Source of the DNA: an uncultured Bacillota bacterium
Lineage (GTDB): Bacteria; Bacillota; Clostridia; Peptostreptococcales; Anaerovoracaceae
Direction: 5' to 3'
Length of the DNA stretch: 64,000 nt
NCBI GenBank assembly: GCA_949287095.1
Contig: CASEFA010000007.1
Location: 1 to 64,000, forward strand
Each line of letters opens with the position of its first letter. The first letter of the stretch is position 1. Below are positions 9,139 through 17,186 of this stretch, piece by piece. The notes beneath the pieces were generated by a model. It did no database searches, was not told the origin of the DNA, and worked only from the letters and a program-made list of their open reading frames with translations. The position numbers and the translations under genes were made by a program.

Positions 9139-10281
9139 TCATATTGTCGTCTCAAGCAGGCACACGGCCTCTGCCGCAATGCCCTCGCCCCGGCCCGTAA
9201 ATCCCAGTTTCTCCGTAGTGGTGGCCTTGACGCTTATTCTGCCGGGTTCCACGCCCAGCACGCCGGCGATGTTTTTCCTCATTTCATCTATGTAAGGAGC
9301 AAGCTTCGGCCTCTGGCATATCACCGTCATATCCGCGTTTACAAGCCTGTATCCGGCTTTGTCTATCATATCCCTTACCCTTTCGAGGAGCTTCAGGCTC
9401 GAAATGTCCTTAAAGCTGTCGTCGCTGTCAGGAAAAGCCTTTCCTATATCCCCCATAGCCGCCGCTCCCAGCATGGCGTCCATCAGGGAGTGAACCAATA
9501 CGTCGGCATCCGAATGGCCTGCAAGGCCTTTGTCAAATGGAACGTGAACTCCCCCCAGGATAAGCCTTCTCCCTTCGCTGAACGCGTGTACGTCAAAACC
9601 CGTACCTATGCGGTTTTCCATGTCAAGATCCTCTTTTACGGTTATTTTTATGTTCTTATCTTCTCCGGGAAACATGACGACGCGATAACCGGCTCTTTCG
9701 GCAAGACCTCCGTCATCGGTTCCGTAATATCCGTCCGCATCCGCCTTTTCGTATGCGTCCAGAATAGCCTCGAATCTGAAAGCCTGAGGCGTCTGCACCC
9801 TTCTCAGCCTGTTTCTGTCAAGAGTTGTTCCGTCTGTATCCCTTATGGTATCCGTTACGGCAATGGCAGGAACGGCCGCATCCTCTCCCGATTCGATTAT
9901 TTTCACCGCTTCCGAAACGAGACCGGCAGACACGTACGGTCTTACGCCGTCGTGAATCAGTACCGTATCGCCCCTTCCGGCTCCCTCAGCCTTCAGAAAC
10001 TCCAGTGCACGGAATATGGAATCCTGTCTTTCTCTTCCTCCCGTTACGATGCTGATTTTCTTTTCTTCACCGGAAAACATGGCCCGGCAGGTGTCTTCGT
10101 ATTCGGCCGCAGTTACGATTACAACCTCATCCACGGCTGGACTGCATGCAAAAACCTCCGCTGCAGTCTCCAGTATGGTTCTGCTGCCGAGCTTCAGAAA
10201 CTGTTTCGGCACGGATGCACCCATACGGGTGCCTTTTCCCGCCGCACATATTATAGCATAAACCCGCCTGTCATCGGCCAT
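9139..10281 (-). CDS. ispDF: Bifunctional IspD-IspF (non-mevalonate isoprenoid pathway)
   Basis: This 380-residue fusion carries two non-consecutive steps of the MEP pathway. Residues 1 to about 220 are IspD (4-diphosphocytidyl-2-C-methylerythritol synthase), with AAGKGTRMGASVPKQFL and VLIHDGVRPYVS. From about 222 on is IspF (2-C-methylerythritol 2,4-cyclodiphosphate synthase), with GTGFDVHAFSEGR, the zinc ligands in LAGHSDADVLVH and GDIGKAFPDSDDS. Such fusions are known in several lineages. It follows the PIN/TRAM gene by 6 bp, a common neighbour of ispD in Firmicutes. Confidence 0.95.
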   Translation of the reverse strand: MADDRRVYAIICAAGKGTRMGASVPKQFLKLGSRTILETAAEVFACSPAVDEVVIVTAAEYEDTCRAMFSGEEKKISIVTGGRERQDSIFRALEFLKAEGAGRGDTVLIHDGVRPYVSAGLVSEAVKIIESGEDAAVPAIAVTDTIRDTDGTTLDRNRLRRVQTPQAFRFEAILDAYEKADADGYYGTDDGGLAERAGYRVVMFPGEDKNIKITVKEDLDMENRIGTGFDVHAFSEGRRLILGGVHVPFDKGLAGHSDADVLVHSLMDAMLGAAAMGDIGKAFPDSDDSFKDISSLKLLERVRDMIDKAGYRLVNADMTVICQRPKLAPYIDEMRKNIAGVLGVEPGRISVKATTTEKLGFTGRGEGIAAEAVCLLETTI

Positions 10282-10287
10282 TAATTT

Positions 10288-11427
10288 CTATCCTTTCTTC
10301 AGTCTTCCGAAAATCATTCTTCCTGCCGACGTCTGAAGCACGGAAGTCACGGTGATATCCGCAGTCTTTCCTATCATTCTGCGCCCGTCCTCCACGACTA
10401 TCATGGTTCCGTCGTCCAGGTATGCAACAGCCTGGCTGCTGTCCTTGCCCTGCTTCACCAGGTTTACCGTCATTTCTTCTCCCGGTATGACCACAGGTTT
10501 CAGAGTATTGGCCAGCTCGTTTATATTCAGGACGCTCACGCCGTTTATGGCGGCCACCTTGTTCAGATTGAAATCGTTGGTCACGACTTTGCCGTTTATG
10601 AGCTGTGCAAGCTTTAAAAGTTTAACGTCAACCTCGGGAATTTCCTTAAGGGATTTTTCGTTTTCCGTATTGTAGATTTCAATACCGTAATCTTCCTGCA
10701 TTTTGTTCAGGATATCAAGCCCTCTGCGCCCGCGGGTTCGCTTAAGAGAATCCGAAGAATCAGCTATATGGCGAAGTTCCACCAGAACGAACTCTGGAAT
10801 AACTATAGGTCCTTCCAGAAAGCCGGTTTTCATTATGCCGGAAATTCTTCCGTCTATTATCACGCTCGTGTCAAGAATTTTAGGTACGTTGCCGGTTTTG
10901 CTCTTCTTCCCCGGACGATAGTTCACATCGGCAATTGCCTGCGTCTGATTCTGAACTTTGGCCCTGTTTCCCGCAATGATAAGGGCAATCATTCCTTTGC
11001 CTTTTTTCGTGGCTATGACGACTCCCAGATATCCCAGCACCAGATAAGTTATTACTGTTATGATTGTATAGAGATAATTGTTGGTTATAGCCGTGTAAAT
11101 CTGCGTTATGAGCAGCGCTATAACGAGACCCGTTATGAGTCCGATAACCCCCGCGAGAATGTCATTGCCCGAAACGCCCTGAAGATCGTGTTCGATATTG
11201 TCGGCTACCTTTACACTCTGCTTCCTTATTATAGGAGTCAAAATCAAAAAAATAAGTCCGAAAAAAACCGCAAAGCCGGCTCCCGTTATAGACTGCTGCA
11301 TAGGCGACAGGTCTTCTATGAGAGTAATTCCCAGCTTCATGAAAACAAAACGAGTGAGCAGGTAAACTCCGTATCCGAACATTAATCCCAGAACGGTGAC
11401 GATGATTCTGATAAGTTTTCTGAGCAT
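10288..11427 (-). CDS. PIN/TRAM domain membrane protein (YacL family)
   Basis: About 379 residues. The N-terminal third has four hydrophobic segments. A PIN nuclease-like domain (ILDTSVIIDGRISGI, PEFVLVELRHIADSSD, NDFNLNKVAAI) follows, and a C-terminal TRAM RNA-binding domain ends the protein. The acidic residues of the PIN active site are present, so RNase activity is plausible but unproven. A frame upstream adds 29 residues, but the ATG at 11427 has GGAGG at the right distance and starts the first membrane helix. It is the first gene of a long minus-strand unit. Confidence 0.9.
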   Translation of the reverse strand: MLRKLIRIIVTVLGLMFGYGVYLLTRFVFMKLGITLIEDLSPMQQSITGAGFAVFFGLIFLILTPIIRKQSVKVADNIEHDLQGVSGNDILAGVIGLITGLVIALLITQIYTAITNNYLYTIITVITYLVLGYLGVVIATKKGKGMIALIIAGNRAKVQNQTQAIADVNYRPGKKSKTGNVPKILDTSVIIDGRISGIMKTGFLEGPIVIPEFVLVELRHIADSSDSLKRTRGRRGLDILNKMQEDYGIEIYNTENEKSLKEIPEVDVKLLKLAQLINGKVVTNDFNLNKVAAINGVSVLNINELANTLKPVVIPGEEMTVNLVKQGKDSSQAVAYLDDGTMIVVEDGRRMIGKTADITVTSVLQTSAGRMIFGRLKKG

Positions 11428-11495
11428 CTCTTCCTCCTTTCTTTTAAATCTGGCAGTATCTCCGGTCCGCAGATAGATATATCTACTCATATTAC

Positions 11496-11524
11496 AGTAT
11501 ATTCCAACGTACACCGGCCGTCAA
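11496..11524 (-). promoter_or_regulatory. Sigma-A promoter for the PIN/TRAM-ispDF-proS unit
   Basis: TTGACG (11519-11524) and TATACT (11496-11501) lie on the minus strand with a 17-bp spacer. The untranslated leader is about 60 nt and contains the small palindrome AGATATATCT. Confidence 0.7.
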
Positions 11525-11706
11525 GAAGGGATGGAGTGAAGGATTTGTGTGCATTTTTTGAGCCGGACTGCGTCCGTCTTTTCTCCGAAATAAAAATATG
11601 ATAAAATGATGTGGGTAAATTCATTGAATATACACCGTTCAATCGCGTTTTTCGGGTATATTACACTTATATTAGCACAGATAATTCTTTAGAGAGGAGT
11701 TTTCGT

Positions 11707-12393
11707 ATGTATAAACTTTTAGTTGTAGACGACGAGCCTAAGATTCGCGAGGTTATAAGAGAATATGCGGAATTTAACGGTTACGAGGTAACCGAAGCCG
11801 GCGACGGGATGAGCGCCGTCGGTCTCTGCAAGCTGAATAAATACGATCTCGTTATTCTGGACATAATGATGCCTAAGCTGGACGGATTTTCGGCCTGCAA
11901 AGAGATAAAGAAAATTCAGGACGTGCCTATTATCATGCTTTCGGCAAGGGGCGAAGAGTACGACAAGCTTTTCGGATTCGAGCTGGGCATAGACGATTAC
12001 ATAGTTAAACCTTTCAGCCCCAAGGAGCTGATGGCAAGAATCAACGTGGTCCTGGACAGACGACATGCGGCAGGTCCTGCAAAGACAGATGTTCTCAAAT
12101 TCGGAGGTCTGGAAGTGAACGTCGCAGCCAGAACCGTCACCGTGGACGGGAAGAGAGTCGAGCTCACTCCGAAGGAATACGAACTGCTCTTCTATCTCAT
12201 AGAGAACCGCAACATCGCCCTTTCCAGAGACAAGCTTCTGTCCGACATATGGGGCTACGACTTCTTTGGAGACGACAGAACCATAGACACCCATATCAAA
12301 AACCTCAGAAACAACCTGGGTCCCTACAGGGATTACATAGTGACACTCAGAGGGGTGGGATACAAGTTTGAGTACGAAGAAGAAGAAAATTGA
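11707..12393 (+). CDS. OmpR/PhoB-family response regulator
   Basis: 228 residues. The receiver domain has the acidic pair DDE at 8-10, the phosphoacceptor Asp at 52 (VILDIMMPKLDG) and the Lys in DYIVKPFSPKEL. A winged-helix DNA-binding domain follows (LTPKEYELLFYLIENRN, DRTIDTHIKNLRNNL). The frame extends upstream, but the ATG at 11707 follows AGAGAGGAG and begins the canonical receiver strand. The cognate kinase starts inside its last codons. Targets are not evident. Confidence 0.94.
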   Translation: MYKLLVVDDEPKIREVIREYAEFNGYEVTEAGDGMSAVGLCKLNKYDLVILDIMMPKLDGFSACKEIKKIQDVPIIMLSARGEEYDKLFGFELGIDDYIVKPFSPKELMARINVVLDRRHAAGPAKTDVLKFGGLEVNVAARTVTVDGKRVELTPKEYELLFYLIENRNIALSRDKLLSDIWGYDFFGDDRTIDTHIKNLRNNLGPYRDYIVTLRGVGYKFEYEEEEN

Positions 12394-13849
12394 TTTAAAA
12401 AGCATAAGATTCAAGCTGTGGATATCATTTATCGGATTCGCCCTCCTTCTCATAGCTCTGATATGGCTGCTCCAGATATATTTTCTTGAAACCTACTACG
12501 CAGGAATGAAGGAGCAGGAGGCAACCAATATTGCCAACCGCATAGTGAGCGAGTTCAGGGAAACTCCCAATTCGGCGAATCTGCGGGATCAGATAGATGA
12601 AATAACCAGCATAAACGACGTATATATAAGAGTTGAAACCGGATCCGGCATACCTCTTTTCAGCGACGGCAACAGGTCGGGATACTCGTCCGTCATACTT
12701 TATAACGCTCAGACGGAGGTTATGCGTGAAAAATTAAAGGCGAGCCCTTTCGACAAAGTGACTGCAACCTTTACTGAAGACACTGGAAACAAAAGCAGCA
12801 ACATGAGGACGCTGGCTCTGGCCTGCTATCTTGACCAGCCTTCGACTTCCCAGAACGGCAGCACCAGTTTCGGAGACGATATAATACTGTATCTTTTCTC
12901 CCCTCTGTACCCGGTGCAGTCTACCGTGAACATCCTCAGAATTCAGCTGGTTTACATAACTCTGATTGCGGCGCTTCTGGCCTTTTCCCTGGCCCTTTAC
13001 CTCGCCAACAGAATTTCCAGACCTATAAAGAATATCACAAGGTCTGCGGCGGAAATGGGTAAGGGAAATTACGGCGTAAAATTCGAGAGAGGCCACTATA
13101 CTGAGATAACCGAACTGGCCAATACGCTTACCGACGCATCACGCGAGCTGGAAAAAACGGATATGTATCAGAAGGATCTCATTGCCAACGTGTCCCACGA
13201 CCTGAGAACACCTCTGACCATGATAAAATCATACGCCGAGATGATAAGAGATCTTTCAGGCAACAATCCGAAAAAGCGGGAAGATCATCTTAACGTTATC
13301 ATAGACGAAGCGGACAGGCTGAATACCCTTGTAAACGATATGCTCAGCATGTCCAGAATGCAGTCCCGCAAAATGGTGCTGGAAATGAGCTCATTCGACA
13401 TATGCGAAACCGCCGCCACTCTGCTTTCTTCATATGATATCCTGAAGGAGCAGGAAGGCTACAGGTTCACATTCCGCCGTCCCGCTGACCCTCTTGTCGT
13501 CAACGCAGACGCCGCCAAGATAAAGCAGGTACTGTCCAATCTTATCAACAATGCAGTTAAGTACTGCGGTGAAGACAAGGAAATTATAGTAACCATAAGA
13601 AAAACCGGCAGAAAAGTGCGCTGTGAAGTTTCAGACCACGGTCCCGGCATCGCTCCCGATGAGATAACCCACGTCTGGGAAAGATACTACAAGTCCAGCA
13701 CGCACCACGTGCGCCCTACTGACGGCAGCGGCCTGGGTCTTTCCATAGTCAAGGAGATACTCACCATGCACAAGGCTGATTACGGCGTGAACAGCAAGGT
13801 GGGCAAAGGCAGCACCTTCTGGTTTGAGCTGGAACTGGTCAGGAAATAG
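12368..13849 (+). CDS. Membrane sensor histidine kinase
   Basis: 493 residues starting with TTG at 12368, overlapping the regulator by 26 bp. There is one membrane helix near residues 14-37, an extracytoplasmic sensor of about 155 residues, and a second helix near 195-218. HAMP follows, then HisKA with the phosphoacceptor His in NVSHDLRTPLTMIKSYAEM, then an ATP-binding domain with an N box (NLINNAVKYC), G1 (SDHGPGIA) and G2 (GSGLGLSIVKEIL). The sensor domain is not recognised. The operon ends with a strong terminator. Confidence 0.94.
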   Translation: MSTKKKKIDLKSIRFKLWISFIGFALLLIALIWLLQIYFLETYYAGMKEQEATNIANRIVSEFRETPNSANLRDQIDEITSINDVYIRVETGSGIPLFSDGNRSGYSSVILYNAQTEVMREKLKASPFDKVTATFTEDTGNKSSNMRTLALACYLDQPSTSQNGSTSFGDDIILYLFSPLYPVQSTVNILRIQLVYITLIAALLAFSLALYLANRISRPIKNITRSAAEMGKGNYGVKFERGHYTEITELANTLTDASRELEKTDMYQKDLIANVSHDLRTPLTMIKSYAEMIRDLSGNNPKKREDHLNVIIDEADRLNTLVNDMLSMSRMQSRKMVLEMSSFDICETAATLLSSYDILKEQEGYRFTFRRPADPLVVNADAAKIKQVLSNLINNAVKYCGEDKEIIVTIRKTGRKVRCEVSDHGPGIAPDEITHVWERYYKSSTHHVRPTDGSGLGLSIVKEILTMHKADYGVNSKVGKGSTFWFELELVRK

Positions 13850-13974
13850 ATGCGAGAGTAGACATAAATGCGGCGCAGCCTGCTGACGACGCAGCGGCAG
13901 CCGGTAGAACGGGCGTATCTTACCGGCAACTGGCGGCGTGCGGCACCTACAAGTTATCAACTTAAGTTAGCAGG

Positions 13975-14003
13975 CCCCCGGTTTGGTCAAACCGGGGGTT
14001 TTT
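13975..14003 (+). terminator. Rho-independent terminator of the two-component operon
   Basis: A CCCCCGGTTTGG / CAAACCGGGGG type stem is followed by five T, about 125 bp after the kinase stop. The 125 bp in between hold no convincing gene. Confidence 0.85.
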
Positions 14004-14268
14004 GATTGAAAGACCAATCTTTTCTTGGTCAAACCTCGAATTTTCAACTTTAAAACCAATTTTTCTTGGTCATATCGCATTTTCGGACCTTAAAAACCAA
14101 TCTTTATTTCCCAATAATTACATTTACTGGTATATGCTTGCAGTATTGGTGAAAATTACGACTAAATTACGCTGTTTTCCCTTTCTCATTTTGGTTTTTA
14201 TCGCAATTATCTGCTGAAAAACCAAGAAATTTTGGTTTTTTACCCTCTAATACCGGAATCGACCAAAC
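14004..14268. repeat. Noncoding cluster of ACCAA/TTGGT hairpins
   Basis: This 265-bp A/T-rich spacer contains the word ACCAA and its complement TTGGT about ten times. Three pairs form tight hairpins: 14012-14030 (GACCAA/TTGGTC), 14055-14070 (ACCAA/TTGGT) and 14217-14240 (AAAAACCAA/TTGGTTTTT, loop GAAATT). No frame looks coding. The terminator just upstream also carries GGTTTGGTCAAACC, so the word starts there. Origin and function are unknown. Confidence 0.6.
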
Positions 14269-14342
14269 ATCTTCGCCTCTTCAAAGCCTTCAGGGGCTGC
14301 ACCGGCCCTTTCGGGTTCGAGCCCGGGTGAGGGGTTTTATCA

Positions 14343-14379
14343 AAAAACAAAAGAGACAGAATATTATCTGTCTCTTTTG
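14343..14379 (-). terminator. Rho-independent terminator after tRNA-Lys
   Basis: On the minus strand AAAAGAGACAGA pairs with TCTGTCTCTTTT across a TAATAT loop and runs into a T tract. It begins four bases after the tRNA CCA end. Confidence 0.85.
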
Positions 14380-14382
14380 CAT

Positions 14383-14458
14383 TGGTACACCATCAGGGGC
14401 TCGAACCCTGGACACCCTGATTAAGAGTCAGGTGCTCTACCAGCTGAGCTAATGGTGC
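14383..14458 (-). tRNA. tRNA-Lys (anticodon CTT)
   Basis: A 76-nt cloverleaf on the minus strand. The acceptor is GCACCAT/ATGGTGT, the D-arm is TAGCTCAGCTGGTAGAGCA, and the anticodon stem CCTGA/TCAGG holds loop CTCTTAA (anticodon CTT). The T-loop is TTCGAGC and CCA is encoded. It is monocistronic, with its own promoter and terminator. Confidence 0.95.
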
Positions 14459-14505
14459 ATATTCAACTGATGTGCGGTCGGCTCATCTGCCGTGGCACAT
14501 CAGTT

Positions 14506-14534
14506 ATAATAACATCTCGTGGCGCGTATGTCAA
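14506..14534 (-). promoter_or_regulatory. Sigma-A promoter of tRNA-Lys
   Basis: TTGACA (14529-14534) and TATTAT (14506-14511) lie on the minus strand with a 17-bp spacer. Between the promoter and the tRNA is a leader hairpin, AACTGATGTGC pairing with GCACATCAGTT (about 14465-14505), which may guide 5' processing. Confidence 0.75.
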
Positions 14535-14665
14535 CTGTAAATTATTGGAAATATACTTCGCATCTTCGCCCTGCCAAGAAGTCTGACTCATCACAATTCA
14601 TCTTCGCTTCGGCCGGCAGTCTGCTTTCCGGTTCCGCTTTCAGCTGCCACTCCCCGCATATCCGA

Positions 14666-15412
14666 CTAATCCAGTATGGAGAACATCTGCATGAGAGCCT
14701 GGTCGGTGGCGGTGTTGGTCAAATCCGCTTTGTCGGCGTCGGCTCTGTAGTTATCCATCATCTGGCCGAATATCTGCGCGCAGGAAGGCGGTGTGTAGCT
14801 GATGGTGTTGGCGCCGGCTTCGATAGTTTCCAGAATGGACTCATCGGTAGGTCCTCCGGTAGCGATGATAGGAACCTTAGGAAATTTCTTCCTTATGTCC
14901 CTTACCACCTGCGGAGTGTTTGCGGCAGCGGAAACGTTGAGAATAGAGGCTCCCGCGTCAAGCCTTGCCTGAATGTCCACTTTGCTGTTTAAAACCGTCA
15001 CTATGATGGGAATGTCCACGGCCTGCTTCATCATTCTGATTATGTCGTTTTTCATCGGGCCGTTTACCACAACGCCAAAAGCTCCGTGAGCCTCCGCGTC
15101 CCTTGCCATGATTACGGATCTCACGCCGGTGGTGGTTCCGCCTCCCACTCCCGCAAAGACAGGAATCGACGAAGCGTTTATTATAGTCTGGGAAATAATC
15201 TGCTGCGGAGTGAACGGGTACACTGCCAGAACCGCATCGGCATTACAGTTTCTTATTATGGCTATATCGGTGGAGAACAATACGGATTTTATCCTCCGTC
15301 CGAGAACGAGCATTCCCTTCGCCTTCCAGATAACCTCCGGAATCTGAAGGCTGTGAGCTCTTAAAGTACCGTTGATGCTTGGAATATCCTTTTTGTTTGC
15401 TTTGTTTTCCAA
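14666..15412 (-). CDS. Conserved TIM-barrel protein, function unassigned
   Basis: About 248 residues of alternating strands and helices. Phosphate-binding-barrel features are FAGVGGGTTTGVRS, GAFGVVVNGPM, RLDAGASILNVSAAA and PIIATGGPTDESILETI. Family members in clostridia usually carry only a generic 'hydrolase' label; I know of no established reaction. A TTG at 15412 lies 9 bp after AAAGGGGG and starts the recognisable protein, so I prefer it over upstream starts that add a Lys/Arg-rich stretch. It is transcribed alone, divergently from the TSCPD gene. Confidence 0.75.
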   Translation of the reverse strand: MENKANKKDIPSINGTLRAHSLQIPEVIWKAKGMLVLGRRIKSVLFSTDIAIIRNCNADAVLAVYPFTPQQIISQTIINASSIPVFAGVGGGTTTGVRSVIMARDAEAHGAFGVVVNGPMKNDIIRMMKQAVDIPIIVTVLNSKVDIQARLDAGASILNVSAAANTPQVVRDIRKKFPKVPIIATGGPTDESILETIEAGANTISYTPPSCAQIFGQMMDNYRADADKADLTNTATDQALMQMFSILD

Positions 15413-15526
15413 GGAATCTTTCCCCCTTTCTTTTTTCCGTCTGCCCCCTTCTTTCGAGCATATAAAATACTTTTCTGACCTGTTAATTATACAATGAGAA
15501 TACTCTGTTTTCAATTCAATTTAGTT

Positions 15527-15564
15527 GCAAACCGGTTTGCGGACGGGATTTTTTGTGATATAAT
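15527..15564 (+). promoter_or_regulatory. Promoter with overlapping 14-bp palindromic operator
   Basis: Extended -10 TGATATAAT (TATAAT at 15559-15564) and -35 TTGCGG (15537-15542, 16-bp spacer) precede the TSCPD-CDF genes. The perfect palindrome GCAAACCGGTTTGC (15527-15540) overlaps the -35. Its form resembles LacI/GalR-family operators, so repression by a regulator of that type is possible; none is encoded in this window. Confidence 0.65.
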
Positions 15565-15607
15565 GGCTTGTTGTTTGTTACAGATATTCATAAGGAGGAT
15601 TTAAGCC

Positions 15608-15949
15608 ATGATGTACAGATACAAGACGAGAGGAACGTGTTCGGTTTATATCGACCTTGATATAGAAAACGGTATAATCAAAGACGTCATTTTCCACGGG
15701 GGCTGCGACGGCAACCTTCAGGGTATTTCAAAACTCGTAAAGGGGATGAACGCAAAGGAAGCCGCGGAAAAGCTTGAGGGAATCGACTGCAACGGCAAGG
15801 GAACGTCCTGTCCGGATCAGCTTTCCAACGCCATCAGGCTCGTAAGCGCTCAGATTCAGGCAGAAGAGGAGGCCGCCAAAGCCGGCGGCGCAGGCTGCAC
15901 CGGATGCTGCTCAAGCTGCGGTTCCTCGTGCGGATCCCCGGAGGCATAA
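15608..15949 (+). CDS. TSCPD-domain protein with Cys-rich tail
   Basis: 113 residues. Residues 1-83 form a TSCPD domain of the stand-alone type (VYIDLDIENG, FHGGCDGNLQGI, GTSCPDQLSNAI), named after the motif seen at the end of B12-dependent ribonucleotide reductases. The last 20 residues are an unusual Cys/Gly/Ser tail with five cysteines (GCTGCCSSCGSSCGS), suited to binding metal. An AAGGAGG site precedes the first of two ATGs. One base separates it from the CDF transporter, so the two are co-expressed. A metal-handling role is inference. Confidence 0.85.
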   Translation: MMYRYKTRGTCSVYIDLDIENGIIKDVIFHGGCDGNLQGISKLVKGMNAKEAAEKLEGIDCNGKGTSCPDQLSNAIRLVSAQIQAEEEAAKAGGAGCTGCCSSCGSSCGSPEA

Positions 15950-15950
15950 T

Positions 15951-17123
15951 ATGAACAGCCTCATATGCAGACTCTTTGTCCGTGACTGGGAGAACACCGA
16001 CGACCCTGACGTCAGGCAGCGGTACGGAAAGCTCGCAGGAGCCCTCGGAATCATTTCCAACTCCGTCCTCTGCATAGCCAAGATTATCACCGGAATCATC
16101 GCGGGAAGTATCGCCATCATTGCAGACGGAATAAACAACCTGACCGACGCTTCGTCTTCCGTCATAACCCTGGCGGGATTCAAGCTGGCGTCCATGCCGG
16201 AAGATGACGAGCATCCTTACGGTCACGCCCGGATAGAATACATAACGGGAATGATAGTTTCCATTCTCATCGTCGTTGTGGGAGTGGAGCTGGGGAAATC
16301 ATCTATAGAGAAGATAATACATCCCGAGCCCGTGGAGTTCAGCGTTTCCGCCGTTGTGATCCTTGTCTGCGCCATAATCGTAAAGCTGTGGCAGGCAAGC
16401 TTCAACGTGTACGCAGGCAAAAGGATCAGCTCCCTTACCCTTACGGCCACCGGAGCCGACAGCAGAAACGACGTGATATCAACGTCCGCGGTTCTTCTCT
16501 GCCTCATAGTTGGAAAGTTTACCGGATTTAACATCGACGGGTATGCGGGATGCCTCGTGGCTCTGTTCATAATTTACTCGGGAATCACTCTGGTAAAGGA
16601 AACCGTTAGCCCCCTCCTCGGGGAAAAGCCTGACCCCATGCTCATTTCGGAAATAAGCGATATGGCCCTTTCCTATGAAGGCGTGCTGGGAATCCACGAC
16701 CTGGTGGTTCACAACTACGGCCCCGGCAAAATATTCGTATCCATACACATCGAGGTGGACGCCGACGGAGATCTTATGGAAAGCCACGACCTCATCGACA
16801 ATATCGAGCGAGACATATCAAAGCGGCTTAACGTGGTGATGACGGCTCACATGGACCCCATTCTGAGAAACGATCCGCTGACGGACAGGTTCAATGTTCT
16901 CATGCGGGAAACCGCCGAGAAATATGAAGGCATAGGAAACCTTCACGACCTGCGGGTGGTAAAAGGCCCGACTCACACGAACATCATCTTTGACGTTGTA
17001 GTTAAGCCCGGATGCGCCCTGAGCCACGAAGAGCTTAAGGAGATATTCCAGAAGGCCGCAGACGGAGAAGGGGAAAACTACTACGTGGTCATAAACTTCG
17101 ACAACGATTACGCAGGACTTTAA
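15951..17123 (+). CDS. Cation diffusion facilitator (CDF) metal transporter
   Basis: This 390-residue protein is a proton-coupled divalent-metal exporter of the inner membrane. The transmembrane metal site appears in IIADGINNLTDASSS and ADSRNDVISTSAVL. PEDDEHPYGHARIEYI is the loop typical of the family. The C-terminal half is a cytoplasmic ferredoxin-like metal-sensing domain (YEGVLGIHDLVVHNYGPG) followed by a second such segment. It is longer than E. coli FieF because of this extra C-terminal part. Metal specificity (Zn, Mn, Co or Fe) is not readable; the Cys-tailed upstream partner hints at a soft metal. Confidence 0.9.
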   Translation: MNSLICRLFVRDWENTDDPDVRQRYGKLAGALGIISNSVLCIAKIITGIIAGSIAIIADGINNLTDASSSVITLAGFKLASMPEDDEHPYGHARIEYITGMIVSILIVVVGVELGKSSIEKIIHPEPVEFSVSAVVILVCAIIVKLWQASFNVYAGKRISSLTLTATGADSRNDVISTSAVLLCLIVGKFTGFNIDGYAGCLVALFIIYSGITLVKETVSPLLGEKPDPMLISEISDMALSYEGVLGIHDLVVHNYGPGKIFVSIHIEVDADGDLMESHDLIDNIERDISKRLNVVMTAHMDPILRNDPLTDRFNVLMRETAEKYEGIGNLHDLRVVKGPTHTNIIFDVVVKPGCALSHEELKEIFQKAADGEGENYYVVINFDNDYAGL

Positions 17124-17152
17124 CGCGCCCGGAACCGTCTGTCACGCATTTT

Positions 17153-17186
17153 AAAACCCCGGAATCATCCGATTTCCGGGGTTTCG
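17153..17186. terminator. Bidirectional terminator between CDF and histidine kinase genes
   Basis: AAACCCCGGAA and TTTCCGGGGTTT form an 11-12 bp stem flanked by A on one side and T on the other. It serves the converging transcripts and overlaps the last codons of the minus-strand kinase gene. Confidence 0.8.

Noticed and set aside
14002-14217. 71-codon frame in the ACCAA/TTGGT region
   Set aside because: The frame runs straight through the hairpins and has no good ribosome binding site.
14280-14335. T-arm-like GGGTTCGAGCCC suggesting a tRNA fragment or attachment site
   Set aside because: The arm does not pair correctly over five positions and the rest of a cloverleaf is missing; no integrase gene is nearby.
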